Assembly (NCBI RefSeq): GCF_008831035.1
Contig: NZ_WAJR01000004.1
Span: 1 to 64,000 of the forward strand
DNA from: Ellagibacter isourolithinifaciens
Lineage (GTDB): Bacteria; Actinomycetota; Coriobacteriia; Coriobacteriales; Eggerthellaceae
DNA: 64,000 nucleotides
Direction of reading: 5' to 3'
Positions 24,635 to 32,614 of the stretch are shown here, in pieces. Within the stretch, counting starts at the first letter, position 1. Each line of letters starts with the position of its first letter. The notes under the pieces are model-generated. The model made no database searches. It was not told the DNA's origin and worked only from the letters and a program-made list of their open reading frames with translations. Both the position numbers and the translations under genes were made by a program.

Positions 24635-27205
24635 TTAGAACGCCTCGAAGCGAGCGCGACGCTGTTCTACCAGGTCATCGGCGGGAACGCTTGCCAGCTT
24701 GGCAAGCTCGTGGCGTACGTAGTCGCGCACCACATCGACCGCTGCATCGGGGTTCTCGTGCGCAGGTGCGGGCCCTTCGGAGAGCACGTCGTCCACGATC
24801 CCCATTCCGTGCGCCTCGGCGGCGCTCATCTTCATGACGGCAGCGGCCTCGGGGGCACGAGTGCGGTCCTTCCACAAGATGGACGCGAAGCCCTCGGGCG
24901 ACAGCACGGAGTACACCGCGTGCTCCTGCATGGCGACGCGGTTCGCAACGGCGAGCGCGAGCGCACCGCCCGAGCCGCCCTCGCCCAGAAGCACGCTTAC
25001 GATAGGAACCTTCATGCCCGCCATGGCGAGCAGGTTGTCCGCGATGGCGTTGCCCTGGCCGCGTTCCTCGGCTTCCATGCCGCAGAACGCGCCCTGCGTG
25101 TCGACGAAGCACACGATCGGACGCCCGAACTTCTCCGCCTCGCGCATGAGGCGCAGGCTCTTGCGGTACCCCTCCGGCTGCGGGCACCCGAAATTGCGCT
25201 TGATGCGGTCCTTCAGGTCGCAGCCCTTTTCCTCAGCGATCACTGTGACTGCCTGGTTGCCGATCCAGCCGACGCCCGCGACAATCGCGCCGTCGTCGCC
25301 GAACCCGCGGTCGCCGTGGAGCTCGATGAACCCGTCAACAATGCGGTCAATGTAATAGCGCGACGTGGGCCTGTGCACGTTGCGCGCAAGCTGCACGCTT
25401 TCCCATGCGCTCGAGGTTTGCGCGCCCGCGGCGGCCTGTGCATCGGCATCGGCAGCGGGCTCGGCGGCAGGGGCTCCCGCGGTGGGCGCGCACGCGGCAA
25501 TCTTCTCGTCCGAGATGTTGCCCGCATGCGCGTCGGCAGCGGCGCGACGGCGATCCGCCTCGCGCTCGAGCTGCCTCGTCTTGCCCCCGAACCATCCGAA
25601 GACGGTCTCGGCGAGCGACAGGGGAAGCGAGTCGTCTTCCTCGTCTTCGCGCAGCAGCCCCTCGTCAACGGGGAGCAGGCCGTACGTCACCTTGTTGTAG
25701 GTGTCGGTGCCGTGCTCGAGGTTCGACTTCACCGAATCGTACGTGACAATCATGCGCTCCTCGCCCGCAACCGGCTCGCCCTGCGCACGCGTCGCGTAAT
25801 GGAGCGCGAGCAGCTGCGCAAGCGTCGCGCGCAAATCGGAGCGCGATACGACGGCGTCGATGAGCCCGTGTGAGAGCGCGAACTCGGCGGTTTGGAAGCC
25901 CTTGGGGAGCTCTTGCTTGATGGTGTCGCGAATCACGCGCTGGCCCGCGAAGCCGATAAGCGCATGGGGTTCCGCGAGGATGATGTCGCCTTGCATGGCA
26001 AACGATGCGGTGACGCCGCCCGTCGTCGGGTCGGTGATGACCGAGATGTAGGGCAGGCCGCGCTCGGCCAGGCGGGAAAGCGCGCAGGACACCTTCGCCA
26101 TCTGCATGAGCGACGCCAAGCCCTCTTGCATGCGCGCGCCGCCCGAAGCGGTGAACGCCACGACCGGCAGCCCTTCGTCGGCCGCGCGGCGCACGAGGCG
26201 CGCCATCTTCTCGCCGACAGCCGTGCCCATCGACCCCATGAGGAAGGTGGACTCCATAACCGCGAACGCCGTGCGGATGCCAGCAATACGGCCTGCACCG
26301 GTGCGGATGCCCTCGTCAAGCCCCGTTTTCTCACGCAGCGCCGCCAGCTTCTCGGTATAGCCCGGGAACTCGAGCGGGTCGGGCTCGGGCATATGGGCGT
26401 CCCATTCCTCGAAGCTGCCGGAGTCAAGCAAATCGGCGATGCGCTCGTCGGAGGTCATGCGGAAATAGCCGCCGCACGTCGGGCACACGTAGTGCGAGGC
26501 GGCGAGGCTTTCCTCGGCGAACTTCAGCCCGCAATGGGGGCATGCGCGCCACTTGTCGACCGCGGGCGCCGCCTTCTCCGTGGTGCACAGCACCCAGCCG
26601 AGCGCCGGGGTGTCGTTCTTCAGCGGGCGGAAGACGTTCACGCCGCGCGAGATAGCACGCGAAAGGAAGCCGTCGACCTCGCCGAGCGGCTGCGACTCAT
26701 CGCACAGGAGCACCGTGCCCGCGCCGCATTCCTTGGCCGCATCGAGCACGGCATGGGCGTTGCAGAACAGGGCGTCGGAGTATTTCTCGCCCAGGCACAC
26801 CGTGCCCGCCGCCTGGCGCAGATAGGGTTCGAAGCGCTTGTCGGTGGTGAAGGGCAGCCACACCGAGAAGCCGGCGTCGGTGGCAGCCTGCACATATTGC
26901 CTGGCCATGCGGCCGCGCGACATGAGCAGCACGCGAGGGCGGGCATCTTCGTCTTCCTTAGCGTCGACCGGGGAGTACGCACTCGCGTCGCCCGAGGGAA
27001 CGACGTTGTACCCCGACGAATCGGCCGCGTCGACGGCGTTCGGGGCGAGCGCGCCCTCGGCCGCCGCCTCCTCGGCGATCCGCGAGAGGCGGTACGCCAC
27101 GCCCGCCTCAGGCGCCGACGCCTGACCCTGCTCAGACGCCGAGGCTGCGGGAGCGAACGCCCCGTCTGCGTTAAACGTCACATACCCTTGCTTTGCGATC
27201 TTCAT
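24635..27205 (-). CDS. accDA: Acetyl-CoA carboxylase carboxyltransferase, fused beta-alpha (AccD-AccA) with extra N-terminal domain
   Basis: Transfers the carboxyl group from biotin to acetyl-CoA to make malonyl-CoA. Residues about 223-250 carry the AccD zinc finger (CPHCGLKF...CPTCGGYF), followed by the beta carboxyltransferase (FTASGGARMQEG, PTTGGVTASFA). Residues about 600-856 are AccA (HRPTSRYYIDRI, DTQGAFCGMEAEERGQG, GEGGSGGALAL). Residues about 90-210 resemble the N-terminal Rossmann-like lobe of biotin carboxylase (LLMSRGRMARQYVQAATDAG, CLGEKYSDALF) without the ATP-grasp that should follow. It ends the fab operon. AccB and AccC are not in the window. Confidence 0.93.
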   Translation of the reverse strand: MKIAKQGYVTFNADGAFAPAASASEQGQASAPEAGVAYRLSRIAEEAAAEGALAPNAVDAADSSGYNVVPSGDASAYSPVDAKEDEDARPRVLLMSRGRMARQYVQAATDAGFSVWLPFTTDKRFEPYLRQAAGTVCLGEKYSDALFCNAHAVLDAAKECGAGTVLLCDESQPLGEVDGFLSRAISRGVNVFRPLKNDTPALGWVLCTTEKAAPAVDKWRACPHCGLKFAEESLAASHYVCPTCGGYFRMTSDERIADLLDSGSFEEWDAHMPEPDPLEFPGYTEKLAALREKTGLDEGIRTGAGRIAGIRTAFAVMESTFLMGSMGTAVGEKMARLVRRAADEGLPVVAFTASGGARMQEGLASLMQMAKVSCALSRLAERGLPYISVITDPTTGGVTASFAMQGDIILAEPHALIGFAGQRVIRDTIKQELPKGFQTAEFALSHGLIDAVVSRSDLRATLAQLLALHYATRAQGEPVAGEERMIVTYDSVKSNLEHGTDTYNKVTYGLLPVDEGLLREDEEDDSLPLSLAETVFGWFGGKTRQLEREADRRRAAADAHAGNISDEKIAACAPTAGAPAAEPAADADAQAAAGAQTSSAWESVQLARNVHRPTSRYYIDRIVDGFIELHGDRGFGDDGAIVAGVGWIGNQAVTVIAEEKGCDLKDRIKRNFGCPQPEGYRKSLRLMREAEKFGRPIVCFVDTQGAFCGMEAEERGQGNAIADNLLAMAGMKVPIVSVLLGEGGSGGALALAVANRVAMQEHAVYSVLSPEGFASILWKDRTRAPEAAAVMKMSAAEAHGMGIVDDVLSEGPAPAHENPDAAVDVVRDYVRHELAKLASVPADDLVEQRRARFEAF

Positions 27206-27245
27206 GCCAACCCTCTTTGACTACCTGTTTTCCCTGGAAATGGGA

Positions 27246-27695
27246 TTATTCCTCGGAACGTGCAAGCACGTATTTCTGCGTCGCCGTGGCGCATACCTTA
27301 TCCCCGACGCGCGCTTCGACGTCGGCCACGACCATGCGGCTCGAAGACTTCACGATTCTCGCCGAGAGCGTGAGCACGTCGCCAGGCAGCACCTGGTTGC
27401 GGAATTTCGCCTTGTCGATGCCCGCGAAGAAGCCGAGCACTCCCTCGTCCGCGCGGTCGACGAGCGCGCAAAACGATGCCGCCTGCGCGAGCGCCTCCAT
27501 GATGATGACGCCCGGCAGCACCGGGTGCGTCGGGAAGTGGCCGTGAAACAGCGGCAGGTCGGGGTCGACATCGAGCTCGGCCGTAATCGACTCGCCCGGC
27601 GTGCATTCCACCACGCGCGTCATCCACACGAAGGGGTCGCGATGCGGGAGCACCCGCTCGATGTCCTCGCGACCGCAAGGGAACTGAATATCCAT
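27246..27695 (-). CDS. fabZ: 3-hydroxyacyl-ACP dehydratase FabZ
   Basis: Dehydrates 3-hydroxyacyl-ACP in fatty acid elongation. The hotdog-fold motif LPHRDPFVWMTRVVE and the catalytic helix FHGHFPTHPVLPGVIIMEAL (active-site His and Glu) are clear. Length 149 residues. ATG at 27695 follows AGAAAGG; the longer frame has no homology. It lies between fabF and accDA on the same strand. Confidence 0.95.
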   Translation of the reverse strand: MDIQFPCGREDIERVLPHRDPFVWMTRVVECTPGESITAELDVDPDLPLFHGHFPTHPVLPGVIIMEALAQAASFCALVDRADEGVLGFFAGIDKAKFRNQVLPGDVLTLSARIVKSSSRMVVADVEARVGDKVCATATQKYVLARSEE

Positions 27696-27784
27696 CAAGA
27701 AGAACCTTTCTCTTTCGCAAGCGCGGGCCGCAAGCCCGAGACAGCGCTGCTCGCGGTTCGCAAATGCGCGAGCAGCGAGCGCCT

Positions 27785-29074
27785 CTATTCCGCCGCAACC
27801 TCGTACGGCGAGATGGCCAGGCACGCGTTGTGCCCGCCGAAGCCGAGCGAGTTCGACAGCGCCACCTTCTGCTTGTAGTTCTCAAGCGGCTCGGCGAGCA
27901 CGTTGGCGGGAGCCTCGGGGTCGGATGTTTCGAAGCCGGCCGTCGGCGGCACGCAATCGTTCGCGACGGAAAGCGCCGTGACGATCGCCTCGACCGCGCC
28001 TGCCGCGCCGAGCGTGTGGCCCGTCGTGCCCTTGACCGAGCACACGGGGACCTTAAGGCCCGCCTCTTCGCCGCACAGTGCGCGCAGCGCCTTGGACTCG
28101 GTGAGCTCATTGGCGTGCGTTCCTGTGCCATGCGCGTTGAAATGCCCCAGGTCAGCGGGTGTAAACCCGCCTTCCTCAAGCGCGATTCGCATCGCGCGGA
28201 CCACACCTTCCCCCTCCGGGTCGGGGGCGGTCATGTGGTAGGCATCGCCCGTCGAGCCGAAGCCGGTGATTTCCGCTAAGGGTTTAGCGCCGCGCGCCAG
28301 AGCGTGCTCGAGCGACTCCAAGATAACCGCACCCGCGCCCTCGCCAGCGACGAAGCCCTCGCGGTTGAGGTCGAACGGACGGGAAGCGCGCAGGGGGTCC
28401 TCCTCACGCGAAAGAGCACCGAGATTCGCGAAGCCCGCGATGCAGATGGGGTTCACGCTTTCCTCCGCACCACCCGCAAGCGCCACGTCGGTGTAGCCGT
28501 GGCGGATGTCGCGCACGGCCTGCCCGATGCAGTGGGCGCCCGTCGCGCACGCGGTGACGACGTTGATGCACTCGCCTTTCATGCCGTAGCGAATCGCCAG
28601 GTTGCCTGCGGCGATATTGCCGATCATCGTGGGTACGAACAACGGGCTCACACGCTTAGGACCCTTCTCGAACAGCGTCTTGAATCCGCTCTCGAGCTCG
28701 TCGATGCCGCCGATGCCGCTACCGAAGATGACAGACACGCGCGAAGGGTCCTCGTCTTCCATGGAAAGGCCCGCCTGCGCGATCGCCTCGTCCGAGGCGA
28801 CGATCGCGTACTGCACGAAGCGCTCGAAGCGGCGCGACTCCTTCTTCGTGAGGCCGTGCTCGGTGGCATCGAAGCCGCAGATTTCGCCAGCATTGTGGAC
28901 CTCGTAGTCGGTCGTGTCGAAGCGCTCGATGGGGCGGATGCAGCATTCACGGCCCATGACCGCCTTCCACAGCGCCTCCACGCCGACGCCTGCGGGCGTG
29001 ATTGCGCCCATGCCGGTAATCACGACGCGGTTCGATCCGTCGGGTCGTTTGGTGTTCACGGTTGCCTCGCTCAT
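27785..29074 (-). CDS. fabF: 3-oxoacyl-ACP synthase II FabF
   Basis: Condenses malonyl-ACP with acyl-ACP. The thiolase-fold protein has 429 residues with the Cys-His-His triad: [15 protein letters not shown] (Cys), [15 protein letters not shown] (His) and [17 protein letters not shown] (His). The C-terminal GGHNACLAI motif is also present. The ATG overlaps the fabG stop by four bases. FabF rather than FabB is expected, because FabB is restricted to proteobacteria. Confidence 0.96.
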   Translation of the reverse strand: MSEATVNTKRPDGSNRVVITGMGAITPAGVGVEALWKAVMGRECCIRPIERFDTTDYEVHNAGEICGFDATEHGLTKKESRRFERFVQYAIVASDEAIAQAGLSMEDEDPSRVSVIFGSGIGGIDELESGFKTLFEKGPKRVSPLFVPTMIGNIAAGNLAIRYGMKGECINVVTACATGAHCIGQAVRDIRHGYTDVALAGGAEESVNPICIAGFANLGALSREEDPLRASRPFDLNREGFVAGEGAGAVILESLEHALARGAKPLAEITGFGSTGDAYHMTAPDPEGEGVVRAMRIALEEGGFTPADLGHFNAHGTGTHANELTESKALRALCGEEAGLKVPVCSVKGTTGHTLGAAGAVEAIVTALSVANDCVPPTAGFETSDPEAPANVLAEPLENYKQKVALSNSLGFGGHNACLAISPYEVAAE

Positions 29075-29835
29075 AGCGCCATACCTCCGTCGATGCAGAT
29101 AACCTGACCGGTAATGTAGCCAGCCTCGTCGCTGGCCAGGAATTTCACGAGATTAGCCACGTCCTCGGGCTGTCCGAGGCGCCCGCATGCGATGCGCGAG
29201 GAGATAGCCTCGCGTTGCTTGTCGGAAAGCGCGTCGGTCATGTCGGTCTCGATGAACCCGGGCGCCACGGCGTTCACCGTGACGTTGCGCGGCGCAAGCT
29301 CGCAGGAAAGCGACTTCGTGATGCCGATCACGCCCGCCTTCGACGCCGCGTAGTTCGCCTGCCCGGCGTTGCCCGACACGCCCACGACGCTCGACATGTT
29401 GACGATACGGCCCGAGCGCTGCTTCATCATGATCTTCGTGGCGGCCTTGCAGCAGTTGAACGTACCCTTCAGGTTCACGTCGATCACCGCGTCGAAGTCC
29501 TCTTCCTTCATGCGCGCCACGAGCCCGTCTCGCGTGATGCCCGCGTTGTTCACGAGGACGTCGAGCCGCCCGAAAGCGACGTGCGCAGATTCCACGAGCG
29601 TCTGCGCCTCTTCCGCCGAAGCGACGTTCGCCACGAGGGCGAGCGATTTCACGCCGTAGGTGGCCGAAATCTGCGCGGCGAGCTCCTGCGCGGCAGGAAG
29701 ACTTCTCTCGCTCGAGCAGTTCACGCACACGTTCATGCCCGACTCGGCGAGCGAAAGCGCAATCGCGCGGCCGATACCGCGGCTCGATCCAGTGACGAGC
29801 GCTCCTTTGCGCTCGGGTTTAACCTGCTCAGTCAT
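29071..29835 (-). CDS. fabG: 3-oxoacyl-ACP reductase FabG
   Basis: NADPH-dependent reduction of 3-oxoacyl-ACP. A 254-residue short-chain dehydrogenase: cofactor loop [29 protein letters not shown], catalytic Ser ([14 protein letters not shown]), and YAASKAG (Tyr and Lys). The C-terminal [14 protein letters not shown] is typical of FabG. It overlaps fabF by four bases and follows fabD after 36 bases. Confidence 0.96.
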   Translation of the reverse strand: MTEQVKPERKGALVTGSSRGIGRAIALSLAESGMNVCVNCSSERSLPAAQELAAQISATYGVKSLALVANVASAEEAQTLVESAHVAFGRLDVLVNNAGITRDGLVARMKEEDFDAVIDVNLKGTFNCCKAATKIMMKQRSGRIVNMSSVVGVSGNAGQANYAASKAGVIGITKSLSCELAPRNVTVNAVAPGFIETDMTDALSDKQREAISSRIACGRLGQPEDVANLVKFLASDEAGYITGQVICIDGGMAL

Positions 29836-29871
29836 GGGTTTTGCTCACTTCCCAACTAATGGACGGGTGTT

Positions 29872-30804
29872 TTAACTTGCGTCGGGCGCAAGCGATTCGA
29901 GCGCCGCGTCGAAGCTTGCCAGGTCCTGCACGCAGGCCCGCGACGCCTTACGGTCGATTCGCTTGACGAGGTTCTCGAGAACGCCGCCGAAGCCGACTTC
30001 CCAAAACGTTGTGTGGCCCTGTTCCTCGAGCGCCTCGACGCTTTGCTGAAAGCGGACCGGATGCGTAAGGTGCTCCGCGAGATGCTCGCGGGCGCAGGCA
30101 GCGGAAAGCGGCGACGCGTTGACGTTGCAGATAAGCGGGATGGCGGGCTCGCTGAACTCAACACCCGCCAGGTACTCGGCGAGCTTTTCGGCCGCGTCTG
30201 CCATAAGCGGGCTGTGGAAGGCGCCCGACGTGGCAAGGCGCGCGAAACGCTTGCCCGAAGCAGCCCACGCCTCTTCTGCGCGCGAAACGGCATCGGGCGT
30301 GCCAGAAATGACAATCTGACCTGGGCTGTTATAGTTTGCAGGAACGAGCACGTCGCCCTGGGCGCACGACTCGCACACAGTTCGGACAGCTTCATCGTCG
30401 GCCTTGAGCAGCGCGCTCATGGCGCCCGCATGGGCGCTTGCGGCCTCGGCCATGAATTCGGCACGCGCCTTCACAAAGCGGTAGGTTTCCTCTTCGGAGA
30501 GCATGCCGGAGACGGCGAGCGCGGACACCTGACCGAGCGAGAAGCCGAGCACGGCTGCCGGCACCACGCCGCGAGCCATGAGGGCGCGCGCGATACCGAC
30601 CGAGAGCACGCAAAGTGCAGGCTGCGCGTAGCGCGTGTCGTTGAGCTTTTCGGGGGAAGCCGTTGCCACCAGGTCGGCAAGATCGTATCCGAGCACGTCA
30701 GAAGCGCACTCGAACGACGAAGCCACCTCGGGGACGCCCATCAGGTCGGCGCCCATGCCGGGCTTTTGCGACCCTTGGCCGGAGAACAGGAATACGGGGT
30801 TCAT
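29872..30804 (-). CDS. fabD: Malonyl-CoA:ACP transacylase FabD
   Basis: Loads malonyl groups on ACP. A 310-residue acyltransferase with FLFSGQGSQKPGMG at the N-terminus and the nucleophile elbow GFSLGQVSALA (Ser; the usual GHSLGE is varied to GFSLGQ). The catalytic His lies in TSGAFHSPLMADAA, and the oxyanion-hole Gln in the N-terminal GQGSQ. ATG at 30804; the longer frame upstream overlaps the end of fabK and is not conserved. Confidence 0.94.
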   Translation of the reverse strand: MNPVFLFSGQGSQKPGMGADLMGVPEVASSFECASDVLGYDLADLVATASPEKLNDTRYAQPALCVLSVGIARALMARGVVPAAVLGFSLGQVSALAVSGMLSEEETYRFVKARAEFMAEAASAHAGAMSALLKADDEAVRTVCESCAQGDVLVPANYNSPGQIVISGTPDAVSRAEEAWAASGKRFARLATSGAFHSPLMADAAEKLAEYLAGVEFSEPAIPLICNVNASPLSAACAREHLAEHLTHPVRFQQSVEALEEQGHTTFWEVGFGGVLENLVKRIDRKASRACVQDLASFDAALESLAPDAS

Positions 30805-30830
30805 GCGATCGATACCTTCCTCCACATCGA

Positions 30831-31805
30831 CTACAGGCCCAAGCGACGGCGTTCGGCATTCGCGTCCGCCATCTGCTGGAGCGTGCACCCGCCAAGCGCT
30901 TCCGCCTCGCTCATAAGCTCGGAAATGACTTCTTTCGCGCTCTTGCGCTCATGCACCACGGCTGCGATCTGGCCGGACATGATGGTGCCGTTGTCCACAT
31001 CGCCCTCGACGGCGCGGCGCAGCGAGCCCACGTACATGCGCTCGAGCTCGTCGCCGTTCTTCGCGAGATCGCCCTCGAGCTTTTTCACCGAGCGGGCGAA
31101 CTTGTTCTTGAGGCAGCGCACCGGATGGCCCGACCCGCGGCCGGTAACGATCGTATCGGAATCCTTCGCGGAGAGAATCTTCTCCTTGTACGCGTCGGCC
31201 ACGGTGCACTCGTCCACCGTGAGGAAGCGCGTGCCCATCTGCACGCCCTCGGCGCCAAGTGCGAACGCGGCGGCGATGCCGCGGCCGTCGGCTATGCCGC
31301 CTGCGCCGATGACGGGGATAGACACCGCGTCAGTCACCGAAGGCAAGAGCGCCATCGTGGTGAGTTCCCCCACATGGCCGCCCGATTCGGTGCCCTCCGC
31401 CACGACGGCATCGGCACCGAGCCGCTCCATGCGGACCGCGAGGGCGGTCGACGCAACGACGGGGATGACCTTGATGCCCGCAGCCTTCCACATCTCCATA
31501 TAGTTCGCAGGGCTGCCGGCGCCCGTGGTGACCACGTCTATCTCCAGGTCGACGAGCAGCTTCGCGAGCTCGGCGGCATTGGGATCCATGAGCATCACGT
31601 TCGCGCCAAGCGGCTTCGACGTGATCTTGCGCGCGGCTTCCACCTGGTCGCGCACCCAGTCGAGCGGCGCGCCACCGCAGGCGATGATGCCAAGGCCGCC
31701 CGCTTCGCTGACCGCGCCTGCAAGGCTCGCGTCCGCGATGCGCGCCATGGCGCCCTGAATGATAGGCACCTCAATGCCCAGGAGTTCGGTAACACGAGTT
31801 TTCAC
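30831..31805 (-). CDS. fabK: Enoyl-ACP reductase II FabK (FMN-dependent)
   Basis: The last reduction step of the elongation cycle. A 324-residue TIM barrel of the FabK/nitronate monooxygenase family: N-terminal KTRVTELLGIEVPIIQGAM matches the FabK opening, with VVTTGAGSPANYM, GTESGGHVGELTTMALLP and IPVIGAGGIADG for FMN and NAD(P)H binding. I chose GTG at 31805, nine bases after GGAAAGGA, because FabK proteins begin M-K-T-R; TTG at 31814 is an alternative. First gene of the fab operon. On the minus strand TTGAAT (32017-32022) and TATACA (31996-32001), 15 bases apart, are a possible promoter. Confidence 0.9.
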   Translation of the reverse strand: MKTRVTELLGIEVPIIQGAMARIADASLAGAVSEAGGLGIIACGGAPLDWVRDQVEAARKITSKPLGANVMLMDPNAAELAKLLVDLEIDVVTTGAGSPANYMEMWKAAGIKVIPVVASTALAVRMERLGADAVVAEGTESGGHVGELTTMALLPSVTDAVSIPVIGAGGIADGRGIAAAFALGAEGVQMGTRFLTVDECTVADAYKEKILSAKDSDTIVTGRGSGHPVRCLKNKFARSVKKLEGDLAKNGDELERMYVGSLRRAVEGDVDNGTIMSGQIAAVVHERKSAKEVISELMSEAEALGGCTLQQMADANAERRRLGL

Positions 31806-31980
31806 GTTCAAAATTCCTTTCCAAAACTGGGGATATCCCAGTTCGAAGCCGCTTGGATGCGGCAGTTCGATTCTTTGCGTCAGCAGTTCATGGTAAATTT
31901 GAGCCCATTTGAATGCAAGCGCCATGCGACCCCTTCACGAGAAGAACGGCCTGCGCGGCCGCAAGAGCCGACTTGCTTTC

Positions 31981-31998
31981 ACACTTGTTAACAGGTGT
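31981..31998. promoter_or_regulatory. Palindromic operator candidate at the fab operon promoter
   Basis: ACACTTGTTAACAGGTGT is an 18-base near-perfect palindrome (one mismatched pair) in an AT-rich stretch about 175 bases upstream of fabK. It overlaps the likely -10 element and start of transcription for the minus-strand operon, the right place for a repressor site. The regulator is not identified. Confidence 0.4.
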
Positions 31999-32050
31999 AT
32001 AAATAACGTCATAGCGATTCAATTTTACTCCACATTATTCGTAAATTTGG

Positions 32051-32345
32051 GGAGATGTTCGACCCAAGAAAGCTCCCCGATGAGCGACTGCTGCAAAGGA
32101 AGATGCGCCTCTCGTTTCTGCTCCCTAGCCGAAAACCCGCGACGCCCAAGCCCTTCTGGACGGCCATCATGCGCGCTATTGTCGAATCGGAGATGATGCG
32201 GTAGTCATCACGGCGGCCCTCCCCTCCGTAAAGCAACTCAAACCAACACATAGCTTTACGAAGCAGCACGCTGCAAGCATTAATTGATGAAGAGGTCCGC
32301 AAGGACACCGTCCGACAACGAATCGGGGAGTTTCTGGACAAAAAA
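32051..32345 (+). pseudogene. Degraded coding remnant, family not recognised
   Basis: Several short plus-strand frames look protein-like when read in sequence but are broken by stops and shifts. One frame gives MFDPRKLPDERLLQRKMRL and later FWTAIMRAIVESEMM before a TAG; a second continues with GDDAVVITAALPSVKQL; a third gives LQALIDEEVRKDTVRQRIGE and FLDKKG up to the inverted repeat. The shift of frame between pieces suggests a decayed gene, possibly of a transferred element. I cannot name the family, and the case is weak. Confidence 0.3.
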
Positions 32346-32462
32346 GGCCGTTTTAGGGGGGTGTGCCGCTCGGAAAGGGGCCAGGGCGTGCGTTCGGTCG
32401 CGCGGGGGGCCTAGGGGCCCTCGCGGGAGGGAGCGACCCCCCTAAAACGGCCTTTTTTGTCC
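32336..32462. repeat. Perfect 27-bp inverted repeat around a 73-bp GC-rich centre
   Basis: GGACAAAAAAGGCCGTTTTA... (32336-32362) and its exact reverse complement (32436-32462) flank a very GC-rich 73-base segment. Read from either side, the outer end gives a CCTTTTTTGTCC tail after a stable stem, so the structure could act as a bidirectional terminator. It equally resembles a miniature transposable element with 27-bp terminal repeats. No clear target duplication flanks it. Confidence 0.85.
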
Positions 32463-32557
32463 AAGGTTGAGGGATTCTCGTGTCGGCGGCGGCGCAGCGC
32501 ATGCCGGCCGAGTGGCCCGAGGGGCGGGCGGACGCCGAAGAGGCCGGTCGACAAGAA

Positions 32558-32600
32558 GAAGGGCGGGCCTCGCGCTCCGCAAGCGCAGGGCCCGCCCTTC
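32558..32600 (-). terminator. Terminator of the SLH protein gene
   Basis: A perfect 12-bp stem (GAAGGGCGGGCC at 32558 and its complement at 32589) with a 19-base loop begins 15 bases after the stop. On the minus strand it is followed by TTCTTG, a weak U-tract. Confidence 0.65.
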
Positions 32601-32614
32601 CGCAGTGAGGGAGA

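Noticed and set aside
32009-32341. 110-codon minus-strand frame upstream of fabK
   Set aside because: Composition is rich in Ser and Arg with no domain; the plus strand of the same stretch looks more protein-like though broken.
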